Source of the DNA: Bacteroidales bacterium 45-6
GTDB taxonomy: Bacteria; Bacteroidota; Bacteroidia; Bacteroidales; Dysgonomonadaceae
Direction: 5' to 3'
DNA length: 7,564 nucleotides
Assembly: GCA_001897035.1 (NCBI GenBank)
Contig: MKRS01000495.1
Span: 1-7,564, forward strand
The stretch's first letter is position 1, and every line of letters begins with the position of its first letter. The notes under the pieces were generated by a model that was given only the letters and a program-made list of their open reading frames with translations, was not told where the DNA came from and ran no database searches. This document shows, in pieces, positions 1 to 6,120 of the stretch. A program made the translations under genes and the position numbers.

Positions 1-370
1 CTCCAAAAGGAAGGTGGAAAGTCCCGGCGGCCGCTTTTGTTAATGGATAGGGATCACTGAGTGTTGCCTGTTTTTTCAAGTTATGCAAGGTTATCGTGTT
101 AAAATGCAGGTCGTATCCCGTCCAAAACGGAGGTCGTAACCCTTGCTCCCTGCTCGAAAAAGCGGTCGGGAAGAGGACGGAAGCCCAGTGTGCAGGCGTA
201 TATGCTATCATGCAGTTTCGGTATAAGCGGTTAATCGTTTGTTGCCTGTCGGCTGATGCTGGTTTTTCTTTGGCCAGTTGCAACTATTTGTGTTATTTGC
301 TGGTGGTGAAAATAATGTTTTCGTTTGAAACAAAAAAGAATCGATGACTATTTTTAGTTTTTTTTAATAA
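1..370. other. Left-edge region with no supported gene; ambiguous open frames on both strands
   Basis: No product is recognised here. Two frames are open over most of the stretch. On the plus strand one runs from just after a TAG at 48-50 to a TGA at 345-347, with its first ATG near 102. On the minus strand a frame is open from a TAG at 284-286 down to the left edge, with an ATG at 209-211; it would be a partial gene continuing leftwards. Neither has a recognisable motif, a ribosome-binding site or a clear codon signature. Overlapping open frames in a G+C-rich patch often arise by chance. The plus-strand product is rich in Cys, Arg and Lys and does not resemble a normal soluble protein. A diverged gene edge or an IS remnant cannot be excluded. 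Confidence 0.3.
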
Positions 371-590
371 CGTGAACGAGTGATCCAGTGACCATGTGAC
401 AAAGTGACCAAGAGACCGAGTGAAGAAGTGATTTATCTTTCATCATTGATCACTTATCATTGATCACTTATCATTCATCACTTATCATTCATCACTTATC
501 ATTCATCACTTATCATTCATCATTGATATAGCATCGAAGAAGTGACCAAGAGACCGAGCGAGGAAGAGAACAAGTGAAGAAGAGAAGAGG
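371..590. repeat. Composite intergenic repeat cluster (GTGA-rich arms around a 14-bp array)
   Basis: The cluster has three parts. The left arm (371-433) is a degenerate purine-rich series in which GTGA or GTGACC recurs about every 8-9 bp. The core (444-529) is a 14-bp tandem array. The right arm (540-590) resumes the purine-rich pattern. A 19-bp word, AAGTGACCAAGAGACCGAG, is identical at 402-420 and 540-558, and the match extends to 27 of 30 positions (402-431 against 540-569). The core reads ATCACTT and the arms read AAGTGAT, so the transcribed region could fold arm-to-core. No coding potential is seen. It lies between the ambiguous left edge and the 3' end of the RND remnant. Its function is unknown. 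Confidence 0.8.
444..529. repeat. 14-bp tandem array, five units plus a partial
   Basis: Five head-to-tail 14-bp units start at 444, 458, 472, 486 and 500. The first two read CATTGATCACTTAT and the next three CATTCATCACTTAT. A degenerate sixth copy runs to about 529. The G/C difference splits the array into two homogeneous blocks, which suggests growth by slippage or unequal exchange. The period is not a multiple of three and stops interrupt it, so it is not a coding repeat. The units are contiguous with no spacers, so this is not a CRISPR array. Confidence 0.9.
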
Positions 591-658
591 TTATTTTTAA
601 TTGATTTTCAATAAATTAACTTGGTGAATTCACTACCATTACACCAAACTCACGTTCA

Positions 659-967
659 TTAGCCTGAAAAGCTTTTCCCGGAACTTCTTATTTCACACCC
701 CGATCCGATAAATACCGGCAGCAGGAAAAACAACGCGAGGAACGAAACAAGCAGCCCTCCCGATGTTCCCGCCGCCAACGAAAACCAGAAGGCTTCCTTG
801 AGGCTACCCACCATAAAGGGGATGAATCCGATAACGGTGGACAACATGGTCAGAAAGATCGGGACTATTTTTGCATTCCAAACTTTCAGATAGACCCTTC
901 CGCTATCCATTTGCGGATGCGCTTTCCGTATCCGGTTGTATTCGTCAACCATGTAGATATTGGCATT
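659..967 (-). pseudogene. 3' remnant of an RND-family efflux permease (AcrB-like C-terminus)
   Basis: This is the C-terminal ~103 residues of an inner-membrane RND (resistance-nodulation-division) transporter, a proton-driven pump that normally has about 1,000 residues or more. The frame contains NANIYMVDEYNRIRK, then a hydrophobic helix starting IVPIFLTMLSTVIGF, a short loop (SLKEAFW), and a last helix with GTSGGLLVSFLALFFLLPVF. This matches the order and spacing of the final two transmembrane helices of AcrB-type pumps, including the Gly-Gly pair and the closing LPVF. Homology stops at about 967, and the same frame meets a TGA at 980-982. No N-terminal part of the gene lies to the right; an IS3 remnant starts there instead. 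The natural stop (659-661) is kept. An ATG at 950-952 could open a 97-residue frame, but it would start inside the family's conserved core, so I call it a dead fragment. Heavy-metal and multidrug subtypes cannot be told apart from so short a piece. Confidence 0.8.
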
Positions 968-1039
968 GTAAGATTTGGATCATTATCAGCTCGCAGGACA
1001 GACACCGGACGGTGCTCTCGAAAATGGCAGGAATGTCCG

Positions 1040-1666
1040 ATAGCGGAGATTTCAGAGCAAGGAAATTTCGGAGAAGCTCTTTACCAGCACCGTTTCAAGA
1101 AACACAAGAATCTGGTGGCGGACATGGCACTTACCCATCCCGAACAGGTTTGAGTTTCGGACATTACCTATATCGGAGGTAGAAACAAGAATTGTTATCT
1201 TGCTTAGGTAACAGATGCTTATTCCAAGAAAATCAGGGGTTATGATGTTTCCAATTCATTGGCCGCAGAAGGCACGCTAAGGGCGCTTAAAATGGCTGTC
1301 AGCCAAAGGAAATATAAAGACAGGACAATCGACAGAGGTTAGCAGTATTGCAGTAATGATTATCAAAAAGTACTGAAACAGAAAAAGATAACCCCGAGTA
1401 TGACCGAAAGCTATGACCCATATCCCAATGCCATTGCCGAAAAGGTAAATGAAGCCCTAAAACAGGAATTTCTTTTGGAAGATTACACTGTCGATATTAA
1501 TACAATGAAGCTATTGGTTCAAGATGCCGTACATATCTATAATACGGAAAGGCCTCATTGGTCTTGCCACATGAATACACCCGAGCAGATGCATAGTCAG
1601 CGAAATGTGAAAATTAAAACATTCAAAAAATCACACCTTAGCAAGGCTAGCCTTGCTAAGGTGTGA
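1040..1666 (+). pseudogene. IS3-family transposase orfB, inactivated (DD35E integrase core)
   Basis: This encoded the DDE strand-transfer enzyme of an IS3 element. From about 1076 the frame is constant: HRFKKHKNLVADM, then EQV-stop-VSDITYI, YSKKIRGYDVS, DRG-stop-QYCS, PSMTESYDPYPNAIAEKVNEAL and HIYNTERPHWSCHMNTPEQM. These are the standard rve-domain landmarks. The acidic triad is still readable: Asp at 1160, Asp at 1331 and Glu at 1439, with 35 residues between the last two as in IS3. Three in-frame stops kill it: TGA at 1151 (replacing the Trp of WVSD), TAG at 1205 and TAG at 1340. The residues before the second Asp read RTID where the family has a His-His-Ser-like stretch, so a small in-frame deletion is likely. 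Upstream of 1076 the similarity seems to move to another frame (RARKFRR at about 1050-1070), which suggests a frameshift. The open part from 1400 is only the C-terminal third. Confidence 0.85.
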
Positions 1667-1667
1667 T
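1625..1667 (-). terminator. Perfect 38-bp palindrome with T-tract: probable intrinsic terminator
   Basis: Positions 1630-1667 form an uninterrupted perfect palindrome. It would fold as a long stem (about 16-17 bp, with the arm CACCTTAGCAAGG) around a CTAG tetraloop. On the minus strand it is followed directly by six T (1625-1630), the classic intrinsic terminator layout. The secreted-protein gene transcribed on the minus strand ends at 1756, about 90 bp upstream of this hairpin, so this is its best terminator candidate. On the plus strand the palindrome overlaps the last codons and TGA of the IS3 transposase and is followed by a weaker TAAATAACTTATTTTTG, so some bidirectional action is possible. 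The symmetry is seen directly; termination is inferred. Confidence 0.7.
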
Positions 1668-1755
1668 AAATAACTTATTTTTGTCGTATAAGCCTGTAAC
1701 GGTTATTTAGGACTGGTCAAAGTTTTTTGAATAATTCAATATTGTATGATTTTTT

Positions 1756-3744
1756 TTATTTTTTCAACACTTTTATATATTCAGTTTTAGTACCTTGATT
1801 GATTTGTATAAAATAAAGTCCTTTGGAAAGTTTTGCTCCCATTTTAGGAGTACCATCTTTGGTTACGCTATATTGTTCTTTCAACAAACCATTTTGGTCG
1901 TATATAAGTATTTTTGCTCCTTCTGACGCATTAATCTCAAAATCATTGACAAATGGATTTGGATAGGCAACAATTTTTGATGGAATATTTATGTCGCTGT
2001 CAGATAGAATATTTATGTTGCTGTCTATAGAAGTAGTTTTATAAGCTGATAATTTTACCGTTATGGTATTACTTGGCAAAGAGACATTGCCTGCTGCATC
2101 TTTTGCACGCACATAAAACGTGTTTGTGCTATTTGGATAGAGGCTCGCAATGTTAGCACTATTTGTAGTGGTAGATATAAAGTAACTTCCATTCTTATAG
2201 ATATCGTATTTTATTACACCCACATTATCAGTAGAGGCCTTCCAATTAAGACTTACATATCTTGCGCCAATACCTGAAGCTACCAAACCTATTGGGGCAG
2301 ACGGCGCCTGAGAGTCTATCAAGGTTTTTGTATTTACAGATATTGTATTGCTTATACCTGAAACATTTCCTGCAGCATCTTTTGCACGCACATAAAACAG
2401 GTAAGCACTATTTTGTGTAAGTCCTGTTATATTTGCAGCATTTGTATTTACAGTGGTTAGTAAAACCCCGTCTTTATATACATCATAAGCAGTAACTCCT
2501 ACATTGTCTGTTGATGCCACCCAGCTAAGTGTTAATGAATTGCTTGAAACATTAGATGCAACCAAATTGGCTGGTACAGTTGGTGCTTGAGCATCTAAAG
2601 TTTTTACAGATAATGTATTACTTATACCTGAAACATTTCCCGATGCGTCTTTTGCACGCACATAAAACTGGTAAGCACTATTTTGTGTAAGACCTGTTAT
2701 ACTTGCAGTATTTGTATTTACTGTGGTTAGTAAAACCCCGTCTTTATATACATCATAAGCTGCAACTCCTACATTGTCTGTTGATGCTGCCCAATTAAGT
2801 GTTAATGATGTGCCTGTAATATTAGATGCGGTTAAATTGGCAGGAACAGTTGGTGCTATAACATCGGGGGTTTGGATATTAATTGTATAATCTTCAAATT
2901 CTCCTGAAACAGATACAATTACCGCTAAGGGTTCACAAGGTCCCACAAAAGATCTGTCAATATTTGCTACAGCCACGCGCATTCTTGTAGGTCCATCTAA
3001 TGCTGTTGAAGGTATTTTCACAGATTCAGTCGCTATATTTGCCGAAGATAAGTTGCGGGTTAAGACAACCTCGTTATCCTCGAATCTAAAATTTTTATTA
3101 TAGTCAATCCAGGCAACAAAAGATAGGTTGTCTATCTTACCATTGGTTGGGCTAATAGCTATAACAGATAGATCATAAGTAGATCCCTTAAATACATTGG
3201 TACTTAAGCTTGAATAATCAGCATAGGTGCTCCAGGTACCAGATGATAAATTGCTAATTGTATTGAAGGTTACACGTCCTATCGAGCCTGTGTTAGCTTG
3301 TGCGTGAGGGCTATTGTTTGAAGGATTGCAATATTGCCCTGCTACACTAATTAATGGGGTGTTTACTATAATTGTTGCGGGCTCAATGTATGGATTAACT
3401 AATGCTCTGGATGGTTTAACTTTTACAGAAAAAACATAACTGGTCCCTTCACTTAAACCACCTATTGCCTGCCGCCATATATAATTATTAGGCCATATTA
3501 GCGTTGACGGAACATCCATAATCCAAACAGCATTTTTGTAAATTCCAAATCCCGCCACTTCATATATGCTATATATGTAGGGAAGCCCCCAAGATAAAGT
3601 TACAGAAGTTGTATTTACCTCGTCAATTTTTAAATTAGTTACCGGTGGAACTTGCGCTTGAACATTACGCTGTGCATTAACATTTGTTGATAACAAAAGA
3701 GCTATCATAGTACTAATAAGTACTAAAACATTTAATTTTTTCAT
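1756..3744 (-). CDS. Secreted multi-FN3/GEVED protein with T9SS type A sorting domain
   Basis: This is an intact 662-residue exported protein, probably surface-bound or released. Residues 1-24 are a signal peptide (MKKLN, hydrophobic core, cut probably after NVNA). Residues ~32-130 form a divergent fibronectin type III (FN3) domain. Residues ~131-292 are a GEVED domain: QYCNPS at the start, AWIDYNKNFRFEDNE in the middle, TRMRVAVA, GPCEP, and GEFEDYTINI at the end. Three FN3 domains follow at ~296-382, ~386-472 and ~478-565, each with W-x-ASTDNVGV, YDxYK and FYVRAKDAxGNVS. After a Ser/Asp/Asn-rich linker, residues ~590-662 are the T9SS sorting domain (VAYPNPFVNDF, ILIYDQNG, LSKGLYFIQI, EYIKVLKK). 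Such a domain directs export through the T9SS outer-membrane machinery, where it is usually removed. No catalytic domain is present, so an adhesive, scaffold or matrix-binding role is likely, but the ligand is unknown. The gene is visibly richer in A+T than metH and is flanked by dead IS elements, which fits an accessory gene. The ATG is preceded by an A-rich leader and a matching promoter. Confidence 0.9.
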   Translation of the reverse strand: MKKLNVLVLISTMIALLLSTNVNAQRNVQAQVPPVTNLKIDEVNTTSVTLSWGLPYIYSIYEVAGFGIYKNAVWIMDVPSTLIWPNNYIWRQAIGGLSEGTSYVFSVKVKPSRALVNPYIEPATIIVNTPLISVAGQYCNPSNNSPHAQANTGSIGRVTFNTISNLSSGTWSTYADYSSLSTNVFKGSTYDLSVIAISPTNGKIDNLSFVAWIDYNKNFRFEDNEVVLTRNLSSANIATESVKIPSTALDGPTRMRVAVANIDRSFVGPCEPLAVIVSVSGEFEDYTINIQTPDVIAPTVPANLTASNITGTSLTLNWAASTDNVGVAAYDVYKDGVLLTTVNTNTASITGLTQNSAYQFYVRAKDASGNVSGISNTLSVKTLDAQAPTVPANLVASNVSSNSLTLSWVASTDNVGVTAYDVYKDGVLLTTVNTNAANITGLTQNSAYLFYVRAKDAAGNVSGISNTISVNTKTLIDSQAPSAPIGLVASGIGARYVSLNWKASTDNVGVIKYDIYKNGSYFISTTTNSANIASLYPNSTNTFYVRAKDAAGNVSLPSNTITVKLSAYKTTSIDSNINILSDSDINIPSKIVAYPNPFVNDFEINASEGAKILIYDQNGLLKEQYSVTKDGTPKMGAKLSKGLYFIQINQGTKTEYIKVLKK
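2323..2862 (-). repeat. 270-bp tandem duplication encoding two near-identical FN3 domains
   Basis: FN3 domains 2 and 3 of the secreted protein repeat with an exact 90-codon (270-bp) period. By hand count 72 of 86 residues match between residues 297-382 and 387-472. The DNA is also close: 2453-2490 and 2723-2760 are identical over 38 bp. The fourth FN3 domain shares the motifs but is clearly more diverged. This points to a relatively recent in-frame duplication, or to continuing gene conversion between the two copies. Such arrays can change copy number by recombination. Confidence 0.85.
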
Positions 3745-3749
3745 CTTGA

Positions 3750-3781
3750 TTTTTTTATTGTGTAATTTTTTTATTGTGTAA
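3750..3781 (-). repeat. 16-bp perfect tandem duplication in the leader of the secreted-protein gene
   Basis: The word TTACACAATAAAAAAA (minus strand) occurs twice back to back, at 3766-3781 and 3750-3765, ending 5 bp before the ATG. It lies between the predicted start of transcription and the start codon, so it makes up most of the short untranslated leader. A/T-rich leaders help translation in Bacteroidetes. The duplication changes the leader length and could tune expression; that effect is inferred. Confidence 0.85.
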
Positions 3782-3791
3782 TTATTCCAGA

Positions 3792-3820
3792 CAAAAGTAT
3801 AACTTTTTTATCACAATCAA
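3792..3820 (-). promoter_or_regulatory. Bacteroidetes-type promoter for the secreted-protein gene
   Basis: On the minus strand TACTTTTG (3792-3799) matches the Bacteroidetes -7 consensus TAnnTTTG exactly. A TTG at 3818-3820 lies 18 bp further upstream, close to the usual spacing of the -33 element. Transcription would start a few bases beyond the -7 box and leave a leader of roughly 40 nt, including the duplicated 16-mer. No operator-like inverted repeat is evident. Confidence 0.6.
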
Positions 3821-3871
3821 CCAAAAAAAATAAAATATATCTTTCAATGGTTCGTTATAAAAACATCAAGT

Positions 3872-4580
3872 TCATGCGGCGATAGTTCCGTAGGATTTGA
3901 ATTCCTGGATGATTTGTTGATTTTTTATCGTGTTCGGTTTTTTCCCTAACTTTCGAAAAAACATTCATAACAGCAATTAACTGATATACATCGTTTTGCA
4001 TCCGGGCATAGAAAAGGTGGTCTTGCTTGAGCGGCGATCGTTGAGCCACCCGCGTTTAGCCGGGTTGACAGCGGTCAATGCGGCATTAAAATGGAAATGG
4101 AGTTTGCTTTCACTTCGAGCCTGGCAATGGGCCAGCCCGCAATGTTGCTTTGCATCACGGTATAGGATCTCGATCTCGAACCGGGAGCGGTAATGGCGGA
4201 CGATTTTTGCGCCGTCAATTTTCAGGTCGGTTGAAAATAGAATTTACGGGCGACAAATTTCCCGTCCTTGTGGAATTCGGCTACGGCCACGTCGAGCTTT
4301 CGGGGACCAGGCCGAAGGTGTTCTTCCCGCTTTTGGGAATATAACTCGGGGCAAAGGCCACGACGGGTTCGTTTATGCCTTGCTCAGAAATCAGGGAAAA
4401 ATTAAATGCCTGGAAATCGAATTTTTTCCGAAATTTACCCGGAAACACTGTTCACTATGTTTTGAAAACCGGGATAGCTGCATGAAATTTATCCGGCCTT
4501 TGATGCTTAGAAAACCGACAAGCACATTCAAAATAAAATGGAACAAACTCGATAGATATTGTTAGATTTCGTGTTGCCAT
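3872..4580 (-). pseudogene. Decayed IS4-family transposase (YREK signature)
   Basis: Read from 4580 leftwards, three frames piece together one transposase: FLSIKGRINFMQLSRFSKH, then KFDFQAFN...PSYIPKSGKNTFGL, then a jump to FVARKFYF, DLKIDGAKIVRHYRSRFEIE and CQARSESKLHFHFNAAL, ending QEFKSYGTIAA with a TGA at 3872-3874. At 4148-4192 the residues YRSRFEIEILYRDAK fit Y-(2)-R-(3)-E-(6)-K, the IS4-family YREK motif that carries the catalytic Glu. Damage: a one-base frameshift in the homopolymer at 4422-4427, another in the A-run at 4234-4237, stops at 3977-3979 and 3965-3967, and an apparent deletion of the central domain just after the GKNTFGL segment (about 4300). The first catalytic Asp, expected just before PSYIPKSGK, seems to be Ala (GCC at 4350-4352). 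The start is probably the ATG at 4578-4580. At about 710 bp it is well short of the usual ~1.2 kb. Terminal repeats were not found. Confidence 0.8.
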
Positions 4581-4615
4581 CTGGATGAGATATAGTGTAT
4601 TGGTTATTCACTTGC

Positions 4616-4972
4616 ATGCCCGCCCTGGAAATTACACCTGTGTCCGCAATAGTCTTTATAGCTAACAATTTGAAAGTAAATACAATTTCAGAATTAAGAA
4701 TCAGAAATGCCGCAGGAATTTATATGTGGACAGTTGAGCAATATTCGGGTATTGGAGCAGGGCAAAAAGGAAATATCAGGTTTTTTTTGAGCATATTGGA
4801 TGTTTCACCCCACCAAGACATTTTCCAACTTGCGAAACCTCATCTACTGAATGTGAAATCCGATTCAATTGTATCCATCCAAGAGTTATACACAGAATAT
4901 CAAGAAAAAACTGGATGTAGCCAATTCGATGGAAGCCGTCAAGAAGACTCCTCGCTGGGCTTTTTGCGATGA
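4616..4972 (+). pseudogene. Unidentified short frame, possible gene fragment
   Basis: This open frame of 118 codons from ATG 4616 (or GTG 4595; in-frame stop at 4586-4588) has no recognised product. Its middle part, about 4640-4910, reads like real protein: alternating hydrophobic and polar residues, LKVNTISELR, VEQYSGIGAGQKGNIRFFLSIL and DSIVSIQELYTEYQEKTGC. The GIGAG within a helical setting faintly resembles a helix-hairpin-helix DNA-binding turn; that is a guess. The last ~20 residues (SQFDGSRQED...) look like read-through, and the frame overlaps the hairpin at the aldolase stop. There is no clear ribosome-binding site, and it begins just outside the IS4 remnant. The simplest reading is a gene fragment whose 5' part was lost on that side. 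A chance frame is also possible. Confidence 0.35.
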
Positions 4973-4989
4973 ACGGATCAGTTCATCGC
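4966..4989 (-). promoter_or_regulatory. Hairpin across the threonine aldolase stop codon
   Basis: GCGATGAAC (4966-4974) and GTTCATCGC (4981-4989) form a perfect 9-bp stem with a 6-nt loop that holds the TGA (4978-4980). On the minus strand it is followed by an A-run rather than T, so it is not a canonical intrinsic terminator. It may protect the 3' end of the mRNA or be part of a terminator whose tail was lost. Confidence 0.4.
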
Positions 4990-6039
4990 CATTTTCGTTG
5001 TCAAGTATTTTCCGGAAGCTTGTTGCAATGCCGAGAGGAAGCTATCGACATCCTTTTCGGTGGTGTCCCACGAACACACCAAGCGGATCTCGTCTTTTTC
5101 CTCGTCAAAAACATAGAAGAAGAAATCCTTGCTCAACTCGTTGATAATCGCCCGCGGCAAGGAAAGGAACACCTCGTTGGCCTGTACGAGCTGGTTGATG
5201 GTCACAAAAGAGAATTTTCTCAGCCCGGCCTCCAAGCGTTTTGTCATTTCATTGGCGTTGGAAGCATTGATCCGCCACGTGTCGTTGGCAAAATAGGGTT
5301 CGAACTGGCAAGTCAGGAAGCGCATTTTGGAGGCGGTCTGCGTGGTTTGCTTCTGAATAAAATCAAGATTGGGACGTAAATCGGGGTTAAAAGCAATCAC
5401 TGCTTCCCCCATCATCATGCCGTTTTTAGTCCCGCCAAACGAGAGTATATCCACTCCACAATCCACTGTCAGCTCTTTCATCGTGACCCCAAGCGTGACG
5501 CAGGCATTCGCCAGACGCGCCCCGTCCATGTGGAGATACATGTTGTTCTGATGGGCAAAATCGGCCAAAGCCTTCACTTCGTCCACGGTGTAAATCGTGC
5601 CTAATTCGGTAGCTTGCGAAATGTAAATCACTTTCGGCTGGGAATGGTGGGACTGCCCCAAGACATGAAGCTGAGGAGCTATTAATGCCGGGGTAAGCTT
5701 TCCATCGGATGCAAACACATCCTTGATGACAGCTCCGGCGTGCTTGGTGGGAGCACCGCATTCATCGCAAAAGATATGCCCCATGTGGGAACAGACAATG
5801 CTGTGAAACGATTGGACACAAGTTTGGAGGGCGACCGTATTGGCTCCGGTGCCATTAAAGACAAACACAATCTTGCAGTCTTCCCCAAATATACTTTTCA
5901 ACACCTCGTTTGCCCTCTTTGTCCACGGGTCGGCACCATAGCCGACAGCATGTTCACAATTAGCTTTCACCACAGCATCCATCACAGCGGGATGCACACC
6001 CGAATTATTGTCACTACCAAAACTTTTCATGATTTTCAT
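4978..6039 (-). CDS. ltaE: Low-specificity L-threonine aldolase (PLP-dependent)
   Basis: The 353-residue product is a cytosolic fold-type I PLP enzyme of the beta-eliminating lyase/threonine aldolase family. It splits L-threonine or L-allo-threonine into glycine and acetaldehyde. Landmarks in order: SDNNSGVHP (residues 9-17, substrate region), FNGTGAN (61-67, cofactor phosphate), HMGHI (85-89, ring-stacking His), HMDGARL (170-176, Asp and Arg contacting PLP), and LSFGGTKNG (199-207) with the Schiff-base lysine K205. The C-terminal small domain ends with IRLVCSWDTTEKDVDSFL. Length and motif order fit an intact, active enzyme. The first ATG (6037-6039) gives MKIMKSF; the fourth codon, ATG 6028-6030, gives the MKSFGSDNNSG start more usual in the family and may be the true one. 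Neither has a strong Shine-Dalgarno site. It lies 81 bp after metH on the same strand, with no clear TAnnTTTG box in the gap, so co-transcription is possible. Exact stereospecificity cannot be read from sequence. Confidence 0.9.
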   Translation of the reverse strand: MKIMKSFGSDNNSGVHPAVMDAVVKANCEHAVGYGADPWTKRANEVLKSIFGEDCKIVFVFNGTGANTVALQTCVQSFHSIVCSHMGHIFCDECGAPTKHAGAVIKDVFASDGKLTPALIAPQLHVLGQSHHSQPKVIYISQATELGTIYTVDEVKALADFAHQNNMYLHMDGARLANACVTLGVTMKELTVDCGVDILSFGGTKNGMMMGEAVIAFNPDLRPNLDFIQKQTTQTASKMRFLTCQFEPYFANDTWRINASNANEMTKRLEAGLRKFSFVTINQLVQANEVFLSLPRAIINELSKDFFFYVFDEEKDEIRLVCSWDTTEKDVDSFLSALQQASGKYLTTKMAMN

Positions 6040-6120
6040 TCATTTGCCAATGTGATGACCTGCCAATAAACGAACAGTTTCAATCGGCATATTGAGACAC
6101 ATTGATCTATTAGTATATTG

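Larger units (their letters stand above)
985..1719 (+). mobile_element. Truncated, decayed IS3-family insertion sequence
   Basis: The element keeps most of a DDE transposase (orfB). It lacks orfA and a recognisable left terminal repeat, so it is truncated at its 5' side, where it meets the broken RND gene. The right end is placed at about 1719. There, 53 bp after the orfB stop, a segment ending TTTAGGACTGGTCA has the TAGGAC...CA look of the right terminal repeat of many IS3-family elements. The reverse complement of that segment is not found near 985, so the left end is gone. The exact limits are inferred. The coding part is described separately. Confidence 0.6.

Noticed and set aside
1..60. 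GGAAAGTCCCGG resembling the GGAAAGTCCGGG near the 5' end of bacterial RNase P RNA
   Set aside because: The match is imperfect, and the other conserved RNase P segments (such as an ACAGAAA-like stretch) are not found downstream.
444..529. Possible CRISPR array
   Set aside because: The 14-bp units are directly contiguous with no unique spacers, and no cas-like gene is present.
619..647. Inverted repeat TTGGTG/CACCAA downstream of the RND remnant as a terminator
   Set aside because: The stem is only 6 bp with a long loop and no good T-tract follows on the minus strand.
871..1182. Plus-strand 103-codon frame across the RND/IS3 junction
   Set aside because: Its 5' part is antisense to the RND remnant and its 3' part is out of frame with the transposase; only a short piece (RARKFRR) may be a frameshifted transposase segment.
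1400..1666. Stand-alone 88-residue gene
   Set aside because: It is the C-terminal third of the IS3 transposase, continuous in frame with the upstream part through the stop at 1340.
3855..4049. Minus-strand 64-codon frame
   Set aside because: It is a shifted frame over the 3' end of the IS4 transposase, whose true frame gives KSYGTIAA at the end.
4895..4960. Terminator for ltaE ending in the T-run antisense to 4904-4909
   Set aside because: I could not find a stable stem directly before the T-run.
4969..5379. Plus-strand 136-codon frame
   Set aside because: It is entirely antisense to the intact threonine aldolase, whose motifs are clear on the minus strand.
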